Below, piece after piece: positions 45,717 to 57,738 of a stretch of 64,000 bases of DNA (positions within the stretch are counted from its first letter, which is position 1; each line of letters opens with the position of its first letter). A program made the position numbers and the translations under genes. The DNA comes from Alloascoidea africana (lineage: Eukaryota > Ascomycota > Alloascoideomycetes > Alloascoideales > Alloascoideaceae). Under the pieces are notes generated by a model, which saw only the letters and a list, made by a program, of their open reading frames with translations, was not told where the DNA came from and did no database searches. The stretch is taken from positions 62,001-126,000 of the forward strand of contig JAKTTT010000022.1 in assembly GCA_030581615.1 (NCBI GenBank), read 5' to 3'.

Positions 45717-48377
45717 TCAAGCCTTCCCCTTTTTGAGCTGAGCCCGGAAGCCAGCCTCGGAAGTCGATAAAGAAGAAGAGGTCGAGGGTGCGCGATACGG
45801 CATTGTCGTCGAAGTATTCGGCGTAGAGGTTGATTGGATGCCAGATTCCATTGCTATAGACTCATTAGGAGAAGGTGACCTGAGATTTGCGAATTTTGAC
45901 ATCAACCTCTGTTGCTCCAGGCCCATCGACCGATCGGAGATCTGGTAGCTATGGTCATATGGTTCATACTGTTGGTAACCCAAATCTGCTTGTTGCGTCT
46001 TTGCCCTCAGCGATAACCTCTTTGAAGAAGTTCCTATCTGGGTCATAATACTGGTATCGTTCCAGTCACCAGAATCCTCATTATCCATTTCTCCTGCGCC
46101 AATCCTTGCACCGGGAGTAGGGTTGCCAAGTCCGAAATTGGCTCGGCGTCTGTCTAAAGGTGTGTTGGGCTGATCCAAACGGCTTCTCTGGCTCATAATC
46201 AGATGATTCGAAATCGGGGGCAAGCGCTTTCGAGACCTGTCCTCTTCCAGCTGCATTGGACGGCCTGGCGAGCTCTTTGCAGAACTCAGGGAAGGAGGAG
46301 CAGAGATGCCATATAAAGGAAAGTCGTCCGTGAATCCTATCATTTCACGCTCCTCAGCTTCTTTCATTTCCCTCTGCTGCTTTTGCTGTTGCTGTAGGCT
46401 TTGGTTTTCAGCTTCATAACTCATCATAGAGGCGAATGAAGGTGGAACCGACCGCCGAATTGAATGCTGTTGTCTTTGTGGAGATTCCATTCGAGAACCA
46501 GAGTTTTGTCCGTTAGATTTGAACTGATCTCGGTACAATGGTCGGTATTCTGCTTCCTCCTCAGAATACGGCACTGAATAACGGTGAAAATGTTGTGGTT
46601 GACGAGGAGATGGCGAGGGATACTGATTTCGGTTACGGCTTCTACTCAAATCCTCTCTGTCAATATTAGTACCGCGATTTTTCGTGGTCGGTAAAAATTT
46701 CTGTTTTGGAATGGATCCAAAGGGGCTTGGACTTCTAGTAGGTGAACTGGCCAAAAAATCGGGTTGAAGGTTAGGCTGATCGAAAGTTAGATATTTTGTT
46801 AGTTTATAGTAGCCATCTCCAGCACTTGCATTCGAGTTTATGCCACTTGATCCAGAGGAACCTGAAGTCGACCGTGCAGGATAATTATTAAAGCTTCTCC
46901 TTGTGCCAAGGTCGTCATTAGTATGTTGGAGATGATGGACAGGGTATGATTGAACAGGTTGTAAAGCCGATTTGAGGGCTGGCGAGTTTGCTGAAGAAAT
47001 TCCGCCACCAATACTATTGAAGCTTCCTTTACTTGTCACTGACATTCTGTTTGACATGGGTTCCCGATGGCTACCTTTTGAAGAAGTAAATGGTTTGTTG
47101 CGTGAATATGGAGATCCACTATGTAGACTTGATCTATTGCTATTTCGTGGTTGATAAGATGCAATCGAAGTGTTAGTACTGTGATCTGTAGAATCTGCCC
47201 GTCTCATTAATGCTGTTTGTGACCTTGGTGATCCCGGTATCGTACCAATTCCGTTTTTGGCATTTGGTCTTTTCTTGTGTAAAGCCTTTTGCAGCTCAAT
47301 CACTTTTTCAAGTGCTTCATTAACCGTCCTCGTGTGCTTTTTATTAATTGTCATCAATGAGTCCAATCTTTCTTGCAACTTGTGGAGTTGATCTACATGT
47401 TCCGTACATTCATTCTTGTCCAGTATCTCGAGAGCAATTGTCCTTGATGTTTTATCATTCAACAATGCAGGCCCTTGCTCTGAAGCAAGGGAATTTTTGT
47501 TATCGGAATGTTCACAATCATGTTCCTCCTGCTTCTGCTCTGTAGGCAGGCTTGAAACCCCAATTTGGTTCCCGAGGCTGCAGAGGCTGCCGCTCCTATC
47601 TGCATTGAGAGCGTCTGCTATTTCTTGTGTAGTGACAATTGGAGTATCAGTTTTTGGGATAGGATCAGTTACATTCTCCAGCTTTTCGGCAAGTGATGAC
47701 ACTCTCATTCTTGTTGTTAAAGGAGGGTTTGTGCGGGTGGAAGCGAAAGGTGGTGACACCTTCATTATCCTGTCGAGATCTTCATTCAGACTGTCAAACT
47801 CATCCAAATCCGAATCAGTGGTGGACATTAGTAGGAGAGAGGAAGAGTCCTGTTCCTTCTGTGCGCGTGCTCGTCGCTGTTGGTGAAGACTAGGCTGATT
47901 CTGGTGTGGAGTGAAGGGCAAATCCCCACTCCCTTCAACCTCTTTGTGATTCTCTTCATTTGTAGGGCTACTGGGCCTGTTGCTGGGGTTCAAATCCACT
48001 AGCTCGACTCCTTTCTTGTGTAGCGCATCACTAGACACCTTTCTGCTTTGGTTCACATTCTGATTCTTCTTCATCCAATTACTGGAACTTCTTATCCCTA
48101 CCCCAGCAGCACCAACAACCCCTAGGGTCCCGCTCCCAGCAGCATGTTCACGGAACGTTCTCGTTAATAGGTCTACTGGAGATTTGGTACTGTTGTTCTC
48201 CCTCGAGTAGCTTGAATCTGTATTGTAGTCTGAAGACTGTGTGTTTTCTAAAGGTATAGCATCCAACTGCGCATTATCTGTTACAGCTTCTTCAGGTGCA
48301 CCAGCCTGCTCAGCCGTGGTGGGACTGAACAGATTAAACGGAGTGCTTAGAGTCTGAAGGGTGGGTATTAGTGGCAT
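45717..48377 (-). CDS. Large Ser/Asn/Gln-rich protein of unknown function, 886 aa
   Basis: I do not recognise the family. The protein is mostly low complexity and likely disordered, with many Ser-Pro and Arg-Ser sites that could be phosphorylated. One probable coiled coil or amphipathic helix lies around residues 325-370 (DQLHKLQERLDSLMTINKKH, then ALEKVIELQKALHKK). An acidic patch (DSDLDEFDSLNEDLDRIMK, about 185-205) and a Gln-rich stretch (SLQQQQKQQREMKEAEERE) are also present. The composition recalls cell-polarity, cell-cycle or spindle-pole adaptor proteins, but this is only an impression. Single exon, ATG at 48377, divergent from mL43 with 316 bp between start codons. Confidence 0.75.
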   Translation of the reverse strand: MPLIPTLQTLSTPFNLFSPTTAEQAGAPEEAVTDNAQLDAIPLENTQSSDYNTDSSYSRENNSTKSPVDLLTRTFREHAAGSGTLGVVGAAGVGIRSSSNWMKKNQNVNQSRKVSSDALHKKGVELVDLNPSNRPSSPTNEENHKEVEGSGDLPFTPHQNQPSLHQQRRARAQKEQDSSSLLLMSTTDSDLDEFDSLNEDLDRIMKVSPPFASTRTNPPLTTRMRVSSLAEKLENVTDPIPKTDTPIVTTQEIADALNADRSGSLCSLGNQIGVSSLPTEQKQEEHDCEHSDNKNSLASEQGPALLNDKTSRTIALEILDKNECTEHVDQLHKLQERLDSLMTINKKHTRTVNEALEKVIELQKALHKKRPNAKNGIGTIPGSPRSQTALMRRADSTDHSTNTSIASYQPRNSNRSSLHSGSPYSRNKPFTSSKGSHREPMSNRMSVTSKGSFNSIGGGISSANSPALKSALQPVQSYPVHHLQHTNDDLGTRRSFNNYPARSTSGSSGSSGINSNASAGDGYYKLTKYLTFDQPNLQPDFLASSPTRSPSPFGSIPKQKFLPTTKNRGTNIDREDLSRSRNRNQYPSPSPRQPQHFHRYSVPYSEEEAEYRPLYRDQFKSNGQNSGSRMESPQRQQHSIRRSVPPSFASMMSYEAENQSLQQQQKQQREMKEAEEREMIGFTDDFPLYGISAPPSLSSAKSSPGRPMQLEEDRSRKRLPPISNHLIMSQRSRLDQPNTPLDRRRANFGLGNPTPGARIGAGEMDNEDSGDWNDTSIMTQIGTSSKRLSLRAKTQQADLGYQQYEPYDHSYQISDRSMGLEQQRLMSKFANLRSPSPNESIAMESGIQSTSTPNTSTTMPYRAPSTSSSLSTSEAGFRAQLKKGKA

Positions 48378-48693
48378 GCTCTTCTCTGGAAGTGACTACT
48401 CTAGCTCAAAAACAGCATCTCGCAGTGGCATTGGAATGGAGCAACCGAACCAAACAAAAGTTCAGAATATTTATTTAATTGGGCAATCTGCTAGCTGACA
48501 TTTTTTACACAATTTTGGCAGATCAAATGTTGTACATGTTGTGTATGTTTTGGATGTTGAAGAATAGGATTTGAGTGTTCGGGTAACCATGTCACTTGTC
48601 AAATCATTTCACTTCTTTTTTTTCCTTAATGGAGGACCAACCACCACCACCACAAGTTTCTTTTTTTGATCACTTGAAGCAGAGATCTGAAAA

Positions 48694-49249
48694 ATGTTTA
48701 AAAGCTTGCCAAAGAGAAGACTGGGGAGACAGCTCATGAGGCTGAACAACATTTCGCGTGGGCCGGGTGCTGTGAAGCTTCCTCCTAACGTTGTTGAGGT
48801 TGGTCTACTTTTTAAAAGACAGAATAAGAATGGACACATGGGGGCTAGGTAAGTTGTTTTACCTTATCACTTGGTTTTTGAGAGATATCGTTTCTAACAT
48901 TTAAGAGGATAGAAAATTTTGGATAAACAACCTTCCTCAGATCCAATTTCACAATCCCAGTCTACCGATTGTAGTTCATCGAGTTGAAGTGACAACTCCA
49001 GATGAACATCAAAATTGTCCTGCCAAGTTGACTATAAAATATCGAGATGGGTCAAGGAAAGAGATTGATTGTAAATACAAGCATTCAGACTCGATTCTAG
49101 AAGAGTTTATCAAGACGACAAAGGCTGAAAACATACCGGAGAATGAACTTCCTGTCTGGACCACACCCATGATGTTTTCAATTGGTGGCAAGACTCCAGA
49201 GGCTGTCAAGGCGAGTGAGTCTTCTAACGCAAACGACTCAGTCTGGTAA
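48694..49249 (+). CDS. MRPL51: Mitochondrial ribosomal protein mL43 (Mrpl51), two exons
   Basis: A large-subunit mitochondrial ribosome protein with the L51/S25/CI-B8 thioredoxin-like domain. Exon 1 is 48694-48848 and exon 2 is 48913-49249. The 64-nt intron has GTAAGT, branch TTTCTAAC and GATAG. Only the GATAG acceptor at 48912 keeps the frame open; it joins GHMGAR to KFWINNLPQIQFHNP. The product is 163 aa (yeast Mrpl51 is 140). It begins MFKSLPKRRLGRQLMRLN, a basic targeting-like region. LPIVVHRVEVTTPD and IKYRDGSRKEIDCKY form the core fold. The C terminus has a hydrophilic extension. Confidence 0.85.
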
Positions 49250-50061
49250 ACAATCACAAGACAGGGCTTCAAATCACACGGATATTGACAATTCGGAGGC
49301 ATATGAATGTAGTGGCGTTTTGAAAGAAAGAGACTGAATCTGTCTTTTGTAAATAGCGGGATAAAGAGATTTGGCTTATGACCGGAATCTATTCCCCTTG
49401 GCCACCAGCACATACTGTATGTGTTGGATTAAAGGTCTTGTAAATGGCGAACGATATATTTTCTGCATGTATTTTATACAGTTTTAACATCTGCTCTAGT
49501 AATACAACTTTTTTTTAAAAAAAGTGATAAGCTTTTGAAAACTACAAGTGTATGGGTTGACATTTTACTTTCCTCTATATTGTTATATAGATGTATTTGG
49601 ATTATGCCATGTATTTGTTTAAAAGATAAGGAAAGAGGATAGTATAATGATTCAATCCGTCGGTTCATTCATAAAAGAAAGAAAGAAAAAAGAAGAGAGA
49701 AATAAGTGATTTCATTTTTTGGGTCATGGCTTACGCAACAAACGAAAAGTAATGAAATATTTATTTTTCCCAAGAACCCGTTAGAGTACGAAGAGAGTTT
49801 TCATAAGACATGGCAATAAAAACACAGAAAAACTTGCAAAGTTGGGATAGAAAAATAAAAAGAAAAAAATGGGGGGAAAAACACCAGTAAAAAGTATATC
49901 ATCATACATGATCAGGAACAATATGAATAACGATAACGAGTAGTAGTGGGGTGAATGAGAAAAAAAATATAAAGTATACTTCGAGTACAATCTATAGGTA
50001 CTTGAAAATGCACTTTTCAACGGGTCAAAACCAGCTCGTGTTCGTACTATGTCAGATACAC
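49250..50061. other. Convergent intergenic region
   Basis: 3' ends of mL43 and the PKA gene face each other here. AT-rich with poly-A/T runs and no supported ORF. Confidence 0.5.
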
Positions 50062-51375
50062 TTAAAAGTCACCAAAGAGAGACACATAGGGATCCTCTCC
50101 TTGGACGCCATAGTCCCATCTCTCTTCAGGGTATCGATCAAACAAGCTCGAATCACCAACACCGGATTGAATCGGGGGTTCATACGGGGTCTCAATATCC
50201 TTGTTTAGTAAACGTTCCCAAACAACTTCGCCAAACCAAGGGTGATCCCGAATGTCCTTGGATCCGTTCTGGAGGTTTCCCAATCTTCGGGTCAAATCCT
50301 TTGTGATGAGCTTTTGCAATAGATCTGCCACATCGGGATGGAGGAAAGATGGATATTTGACATTACAATGGATGATTTTCTCATAGGTTTTCATCGGCGT
50401 TGGGTCATAAAAGGGAGTATAACCGGTCAACATTTCAAAAATCAAAATTCCCAAAGACCACCAATCCACAGACTTGTTATAAGGCTTGGAGCTAACCACT
50501 TCGGGAGCAATGTAATCTGGAGTTCCACAAAGAGTCCATGTAACATCCGCAACCTCTTTTGCGAAACCAAAGTCTGTAATCTTGATATGACCATTACGAT
50601 CGAGGAGAATATTCTCGGGCTTCAAATCACGGTATATGATATTGTGAGAGTGCAAATAGTCCAGAGCTAGAGTAACCTCAGCGGCATAAAACTTGGCAAC
50701 AGGATTCGGAAACCGATGAGATTTGCGAAGTAGCGAAAATAGTTCTCCACCTTCAATGTAGTCCATGACCATAAACAAGTTTTTCGCATCTTGGAAAGTT
50801 CCCCACATGCGGATTAAAAAAGGATGTTCGACCAACTTCAACATCCGACGCTCGTCGTTTGTGTGCTCGACCTGTTTCATCTTCACGACCTGTGCCTTTT
50901 TGAGCACCTTGATAGCATAGAATCTGCCATTGTGTACAGATTGCACAAGATGGACGCGTCCAAAGGACCCAGTTCCCAATGTCCGCTGGATTCTGAAATC
51001 GGTCAATGAGTACTTTCCCTTTGAGGTGGTGGATTTCTGAGGGAGCTTAGAAGGCATGCTCGGGTCGTTAAAGCGCAATGGGCCTTGGGATCGGGCCTGT
51101 TCTGGTTGCGTTTGGGATTGAGTTTGTGAAGATGGAGTTTGGGGTTGGGAGACAGCTTGTGAGTTGGTGGTATTGGTGAGGATCTGCTGTTGTTGGTGCT
51201 GCTGATTCTGCTGGTTTTGCTGGTTTTGCTGCTGCTGCTGCTGCTGCTGGTGTTGGTGTTGGTGAAGCTGGGATTGGACGAGATTGTCGCTAGCAGCAGT
51301 TCCCGATGGCTGGGCAGCCCAATTGACAGAAGCAGACTGGTTCGGGGCCACTTGCTGGGAGCTGGAGTTGGCCAT
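50062..51375 (-). CDS. TPK: cAMP-dependent protein kinase catalytic subunit
   Basis: An AGC-family Ser/Thr kinase of the Ras-cAMP pathway, inhibited by a Bcy1-type regulatory subunit. The 437-aa product has a Gln/Asn-rich N-terminal extension (Gln/His/Asn tract at about 36-66), then the kinase domain. This carries the Gly loop LGTGSFGRV (133-141), catalytic Lys K156, YRDLKPEN (248-255), DFG (268-270) and the activation loop [14 protein letters not shown] with the Pdk1-site Thr near 281. The C terminus ends in SLFGDF, a hydrophobic motif. The variable N terminus resembles Tpk2/Tpk3-type extensions. Start is ATG at 51375; the frame extends to a GTG at 51480. Divergent from the next gene, with a promoter of about 400 bp shared between them. 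Confidence 0.95.
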   Translation of the reverse strand: MANSSSQQVAPNQSASVNWAAQPSGTAASDNLVQSQLHQHQHQQQQQQQQNQQNQQNQQHQQQQILTNTTNSQAVSQPQTPSSQTQSQTQPEQARSQGPLRFNDPSMPSKLPQKSTTSKGKYSLTDFRIQRTLGTGSFGRVHLVQSVHNGRFYAIKVLKKAQVVKMKQVEHTNDERRMLKLVEHPFLIRMWGTFQDAKNLFMVMDYIEGGELFSLLRKSHRFPNPVAKFYAAEVTLALDYLHSHNIIYRDLKPENILLDRNGHIKITDFGFAKEVADVTWTLCGTPDYIAPEVVSSKPYNKSVDWWSLGILIFEMLTGYTPFYDPTPMKTYEKIIHCNVKYPSFLHPDVADLLQKLITKDLTRRLGNLQNGSKDIRDHPWFGEVVWERLLNKDIETPYEPPIQSGVGDSSLFDRYPEERWDYGVQGEDPYVSLFGDF

Positions 51376-51778
51376 TGCTTTCAAGACAGAGGCTTTTCGC
51401 AACAAACGGCAGGGAACAGAAAAAGGGGGTTGATAATGGTGGAGGAGTAAGAATAGAGTTTGAGCAAAACAAGCCGTCACAGAAGCTCAAAGCACTGCAC
51501 TCTGCGGATGGTGTATTTCCGAGGAGGAGCCTTTAGAAGTCTGGGGATTGGTCGGGACTCGAGAGTGCCAGGACGTTAGAGAAAAGGCAAAGAAAGCACC
51601 GGGAAGGCCTGGTATTCCGTTTAATTCGCCAACAAGAAAGTGGACGAGGATCGCTTTTTCCTGGGGAGCCCACCCGCGGACGAACAAAGGCAGCAGCGGG
51701 CAAACACCCACACGCCCGGCAGCAGAGCACCAGCCAGAGCCCAGCGAATGGAGAAGGGAGACACCAGAGACACCGGAC

Positions 51779-52459
51779 ATGGGATCAGCAGCCTCCACGG
51801 GACGCCAGCTGAGCAGAAGGGCCTCGCAGACCGTGGCCAGCCAGGGCTTCACGAGAACCGACGTGAAGCTGCCGAACTCGTTGAAAAAGGAGGCAGATCT
51901 CAGGGCGAGCGAACAGCCCCAGGAGCATCCGTATCAACATCAACATCAGCAAAGAAGTCAATGGCAAAACAATCGGCCTTCTGAAATTCAACAGGACGGT
52001 TTCGATCCCAATGATACGTTCTCAAAGCGGCTGAAACAGCTGGGATCCGCAGCGCCGAAAATGAAAGACATTCCAACATTCAGGATCCTGCCCACTAACG
52101 AATCTATAAATGCGCTGTCTGCTCGAGCCAAGCTGGACCAGCAGGCAGAGAGCGAGCTGGAGAGTGCCAGCAAAGGCGAAGGGCAGCGGACCGTGATCCA
52201 CCCACAGACCGTGGCGTCTATACTGGAAGACCTTGAGACGGGCTCGACGAAGAAGGAGCTGCTGGAGTATTACAACCTCGATGACCAGTTTTTCGACCGG
52301 CTGGGCTGGCGCTACAGCCTGCCCAAGGTCCGTGTGCAAATCCACAAGCACCCGTCCCAGAAGCGCAAGACGAGTGAGGGCTCGGAGATTAGCGATGAGA
52401 TATACAGCGGCCTGGAGCAGTTGCTCGGGCCCAATCCCAACGACGACAAGAAGCGGTGA
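51779..52459 (+). CDS. Unknown 226-aa protein with N-myristoylation-like start
   Basis: I do not recognise this protein. Starting at ATG 51779 it begins MGSAASTGRQLSRR, which fits the Gly2/Ser6 N-myristoylation pattern with a following basic patch. This favours 51779 over the upstream open frame (to 51548). The middle is Gln/His-rich. A conserved-looking half follows: FSKRLKQLGSAAPKMKDIPTF, then TVIHPQTVASILEDLETGSTKKELLEYYNLDD, which could be a small helical or HTH-like domain, then a basic tail. Membrane-tethered mitochondrial or signalling adaptors with similar starts exist (for example Mic19), but no homology is claimed. Confidence 0.7.
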   Translation: MGSAASTGRQLSRRASQTVASQGFTRTDVKLPNSLKKEADLRASEQPQEHPYQHQHQQRSQWQNNRPSEIQQDGFDPNDTFSKRLKQLGSAAPKMKDIPTFRILPTNESINALSARAKLDQQAESELESASKGEGQRTVIHPQTVASILEDLETGSTKKELLEYYNLDDQFFDRLGWRYSLPKVRVQIHKHPSQKRKTSEGSEISDEIYSGLEQLLGPNPNDDKKR

Positions 52460-53212
52460 CCTGGCACAATGTATATATTTCTTTAGTCAGACAGTGCGTA
52501 AATAGAGAATCTGATGATTATGCTGTTCGTTCACGACTGTTCTGGAGAGCCTGTCCTCTTAATCTCCACAGCCCTGCTTGAGTCCTCGCACCGCCAACTC
52601 TGAGCTCTTCCCACCCGCAAAACTCAGCAAAAACTCAGCAAAACTCCTACGCTTTCCCACAAATCCCGCATTCGGGAGCCGTAAGCGCATATTCTCCCGA
52701 TTCAGACCTCTTTTGCTTTTTCTCTCGGTTTCTTGTCTCGCATGACTCGCATGACTCAGCGCCCCTGCCTAATCGGGAAATGCGGTGGTTCGCACCGGGG
52801 CGGGCTGGCCAATGGGAGCGCCGGAATCGCGGCACCCATGCGGCAGCCAGGATCTAGGTCCCGACTGCCCAAAGCGGCAATCGCCAGCCCATGACTCTGA
52901 ATCACAGACACGCGGACTCTTTTCCCAGCGCTAGGTTGCTAGACAGGAGACACAAGATGGAAAGAGAGAGCGCTGCTTCGTCTTCGTGATGGCATGGAGA
53001 GCTGGAATGTATCCAGTAGCAGAGAGAAGGCAGCAACTGGAAAGAGAATACTGAACACCTAGAGCTGACTCAGACCCGACTAAAGCTCTGGAAATGAAAT
53101 TAGCACATTTACATGAATCAATCAATTACTCAATTACTCAATTAGCTTTTCGTCCAGAAACCATAATCTCCCTTCTTTGATCTTCCGTTCAAAAGGGGTA
53201 CAAAGAAAAGAA
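52460..53212. other. Upstream region of THI4
   Basis: GC-rich to about 52930, then AT-rich. I looked for a TPP-riboswitch-like CTGAGA element, as known in THI4 of filamentous fungi, and saw no convincing match. Confidence 0.45.
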
Positions 53213-54246
<1,034 letters not shown>

Positions 54247-55253
54247 AAAAGAAACTTTTCCATAGTTCTTGAATAGTTTTCTTTCCTTTAGCTTTTATGA
54301 TTTGGATGATGGTATATGAGATTTAAATTCATTTTTACATTGATCGTTTCTACCTCACTAAACTTCCACCCTATTGGAACAATTCCTCAGAGCAAATTGA
54401 GTTGACCAGGACATTACCTGAATATTTTTAAATTTTGATAAACTACCCCTTGATTGCTGTGAGCCTGCTTCGGACCGTTGTGTTTCCGAAACCCTAGATC
54501 TTGAAGTATCTCAGAAGATTGCATTCTGAATATTTTTATCTAAGTGTAAGTAGTCTTATCTTAATCATGCAATCATAATCCGACACCGTAACAGAACAAA
54601 TTTATATCATCGCAAAGAAGAAAAAAAAGACACTGTAATTTGCTGTTCCAGACATTCTCCTAGTTTATTCCACTGCCATTTTCCTCCCTTACATCCCGTA
54701 CTAACCTTGCCATGTGATGGTAACTTGCAAAAAGTTTTTAGTCCTTGAGCGCTAAACCAATATCATTCTAGTTCAAAAAATGCTTTGTAAGTTATACTTG
54801 CCTAAGATTTTTGTGCTTGTTAAGCAATAATTTTCCCTAGAGTGATCTCGTACCTATTCTACAGAAACTCCCTTGATTTTGACTTCACTTCTTTCGAGCT
54901 CATATTTTTTCAAGCAAGGATACTTTTTTTTTACTGATATAGTTTCGGTTGAAGTGTATCATTCTGATATTAGGAAGCATCTATATTAAAATGGCTTTCA
55001 AAGCATTAGGAGGATATCATTTACTGAAAAAGAAACTAGGAGATAGAATAAAGAATTTATGCTTTTGTGTTGGCAACAAAACCATGTCAGATCTCCTCAT
55101 ATATCTCAAAAAAATTCAGAACTTGAACATTTCAGCTATGTTCCTCTTCAGAGAAAAATAAATATGTTCTTCGAAAATCAGGTGTGCCTGCTCATAAATC
55201 AATTTATGTAGGTCACAAAATAGACTGTGAGAAAAATATTTTGAAAAAAAGAA
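54247..55253. other. Intergenic between THI4 and tRNA-Arg
   Basis: AT-rich. A 70-codon frame at 54949-55161 matches nothing known. A T7 run in tRNA sense (about 55244-55250) is the probable tRNA-Arg terminator. Confidence 0.5.
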
Positions 55254-55325
55254 CTTCCCCACCAGGGGTCGAACCTGGAATCTTTCGCTTCGTAGGCGAA
55301 CGCCTTGCCATTGGGCCATGAGGAA
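55254..55325 (-). tRNA. tRNA-Arg (anticodon ACG)
   Basis: A 72-nt gene on the minus strand, beginning TTCCTCATGGCCCAATGG and ending GGGGAA plus discriminator G. The anticodon loop is CTACGAA (ACG, reading CGN via inosine). It is very close to S. cerevisiae tRNA-Arg(ACG), and all stems pair. No intron. Confidence 0.95.
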
Positions 55326-55557
55326 CCAATTATGTTTTGTAATATTACTAGGGTTTCCGGCACCCAATGTTATCGAGTTTAAGTATTCCTAAGGGAGGAA
55401 TTGCCCTTTAAATAGTTCTATGTAAACAAAAAATAACAATAGTATCAAATAATCTCGAAAAGACAGAAAAGGAAAGTAAAAGTAAGCAAAAAATAAAAGC
55501 ATAGGTAGCATCATCTATGGAATCTTCCATCTGATTCCATGAGCCCGGCCTCGTTGG

Positions 55558-56740
55558 TTCTCTTACAGTTTTGTTCAAACAATCTGTTATCTTGTCAATA
55601 TTAATGTTCTTTTATTCAAAATTCTGTTTCTATTTCTATTTGTCTGTCTTTTTTAACAAATCCTTATAATGAACTATTTAACTGATCATTTTTTTGATCA
55701 TTCATTTTCTTATTGGGATATCTTAGAATTCTAGCCGACTCTCGATTTACTCAAGGATTCTCACTATTTTATTTATAACTAGGATGTTATCAAAAAACTA
55801 TGTATAGCATGGAAATTTCCCTTATTTAGAGAACCAACAATAAGAGATTCTTATTAGAAATCTCCTCACATTTGATTCTACAATTGGTTGCGATGCCTGT
55901 TACTCCCGAAAAAGAAAAAAATTAACGGCCGACACCCAGGTAATTCCCATTTTCAACATGAAACCGCCACCTTTGCCTCATTACCATGGAGAAAGGGACG
56001 CGGAGGCTTTGGATGGGTGGATTAATGAATTGGAACTGCATTTTGAACTAGGAACCATTGCTGAAGAACGGTGTGTTTGGGATGACCACTCTTTACCCGT
56101 CTGTAAACTACTTTAACTGACACATCATGAGCAAGCAATTTGTCTCCTGGCTCGGCTTTCAGACGGCCTTAAGACTAACCTTCCATTCTTCCCATTACAG
56201 GGAGTTTCGTGGATGAATGGTTCTATGGAAATCCAAGAATACTGGAAGAATAAAAAAAAACTTAAGGCAGACGCAGATGTTAAATGCTCCTTGAATCCTT
56301 CTATCTGGCTACCACTGCTGCTCCTTGTTCTACGACTATGATCATGTATACTAATACTAAGCAATGGCAACAGAATCAGGATTCGACCCTACGCGTGCCA
56401 TGGTGAGGGCTCCTTTAACTACTACTTTGTCAGCCCGAGGTGCCATGGTAAACTTTTTGATTCCTAATCTCAAAGCTTACCAAGGATAAAGAGACGTGGA
56501 AAACTAGACAGTGGTTCAAAAGGCTAGGAGTTGAGATTCAGGCTGGCTAACATCTCCACGGAAAACGAAAAAATCAGTTACACTGGTCTATACCAGGAGA
56601 ATCGTGCCTTTTGCAGTGACAACAGGCGGTAATGGTGCTACGGGTTTGACGGTTAGTTTACCCTCCGGCAATATTTCAGCCTGGTCTCCTAGAAAGAAAT
56701 GGGGCCAAAAGCAAATATGCTTGTAGTCTTAGTTCCCTTC
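55558..56740 (+). mobile_element. Decayed Ty3/gypsy-like LTR retrotransposon fragment (fossil)
   Basis: A likely 5' LTR (about 55558-55882, ending CA) is followed two bases later by a primer-binding-site-like TGGTTGC at 55885 that would fit a tRNA-Leu 3' end. A gag-like start lies at about 55958: the translation PLPHYHGERDAEALDGWINE with ELHFELGTIAEE resembles the N terminus of Ty3/gypsy Gag. No recognisable protease, reverse transcriptase or integrase follows, and no second LTR was identified. The element is broken and truncated, with several disruptions, and looks old. It begins about 230 bp upstream of tRNA-Arg. The right limit is uncertain. Confidence 0.6.
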
Positions 56741-56756
56741 TCTTCAGCTAATTAAT

Positions 56757-56975
56757 GTTTAGAAAATTAACTAGATACTGTAAATGATTATAAGATTTAT
56801 AAACATCATTAATGACTTTGGAAACTTGAGGAAGGTTAACAGGCCTTGGTTTGATGTAAAGCAACTGCCGATCTGAAGAAGAGCGGCCTTCTCCAAAGGA
56901 CGGCGCAGAAATAAACCCTTCCATAGAGATAACAAACTCAGAACCGTTTCCATTTTCACTTGTCATATTCGAAAG
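56757..56975 (-). pseudogene. Isolated fragment of a PMS1-like MutL mismatch-repair gene
   Basis: On the minus strand about 70 codons read GFISAPSFGEGRSSSDRQLL, then YIKPRPVNLPQVSKVINDVY and KSYNHLQY. This is the PMS1/PMS2 segment around the GRSSxDRQ(F/L) and RPV...VYKxxNxxQ motifs, just before the domain's NVTPDK region. Nothing else of the approximately 900-codon gene is present: the ATPase motifs upstream and the endonuclease domain downstream are missing. The 5' side in minus-strand sense abuts an LTR-edge-like repeat (56985-57042). A truncated duplicate of a host gene is the simplest reading; the intact gene should lie elsewhere. Confidence 0.6.
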
Positions 56976-56984
56976 TTCATTCTT

Positions 56985-57042
56985 GGTTAATTTTTTAGGC
57001 CATAAAATTAAGAATTCAGAACTAAGGCTTAGTTCTCTCAAC
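56985..57042 (+). repeat. Dispersed LTR-edge-like motif, copy at PMS1 fragment
   Basis: GTTAATTTTTTAGGCCATAA through GGCTTAGTTCTCTCAA matches 2431-2488 with scattered changes. Related shorter copies lie at 1407-1438 and 4160-4192. On the minus strand it begins like an LTR edge and runs into the PMS1 fragment. Confidence 0.6.
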
Positions 57043-57360
57043 CCACTTGCCAGGCACCAAACAAAGATAACTCAATCTGCTCACAAGGAATTAACACTAT
57101 TTTTTCGAATCCATACCTAAAATGCGAAACAAAAATTGCCCTTTACTTTTTTTTGGTTTTTGTTTGACAGCTATATGTTTTTGTACTGGGCGCAAATGAG
57201 ACTAACATTAGTACAAATCGAAGTACTTCTAAATTCAGGCAAAGTTACAAAGGCTGCCAGCAGGTGAATAGTTTTTATTGATAAAGATTTTAGTATCTGC
57301 CATATTTCTGGGAAATAAAAAATTGACTACAAATGTGCCGAGCAAAATGATTCATTATAA

Positions 57361-57738
57361 ACATCTGGCGGCTGGCTATCGAATAATCGTTATGCAGATC
57401 AGGACTTTGTGGAATTCTATGACATCCTGAAGTATGAGAAACCAGAGCCAGGACAACTTGAGAAAATATTTTTAATCACTTTAACATTTTTAATGGCATG
57501 TTGCCTATGGCCACAGTATTTGATGGAAAGCAGTGGCGCGTATAGAGGTAAGAAAAGCACACAATACGGACCGCTGGAGAAACTACTAGACTTACACAAG
57601 GGCAACTACGGAATTATATTGGAAATTTATATTCACGATAATCAAGAAACGTCACACTTGTCAGACTACGGAGAGTACCACAAGAACTGTACATATCTCC
57701 TAGGTTACCCAAGACGAAAGACTGAAATAATACTTTAA
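57361..57738 (+). other. Unexplained open frame, 5' part
   Basis: Open from 57361 without an ATG at its beginning. The translation includes NNRYADQDFVEFYDILKYEK, a hydrophobic stretch (LITLTFLMACCLWPQYL) and NYGIILEIYIHDNQETSHLS. The composition is protein-like but I recognise no family. It lies downstream of the LTR debris and PMS1 fragment and could be part of another gene relic. Confidence 0.3.
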
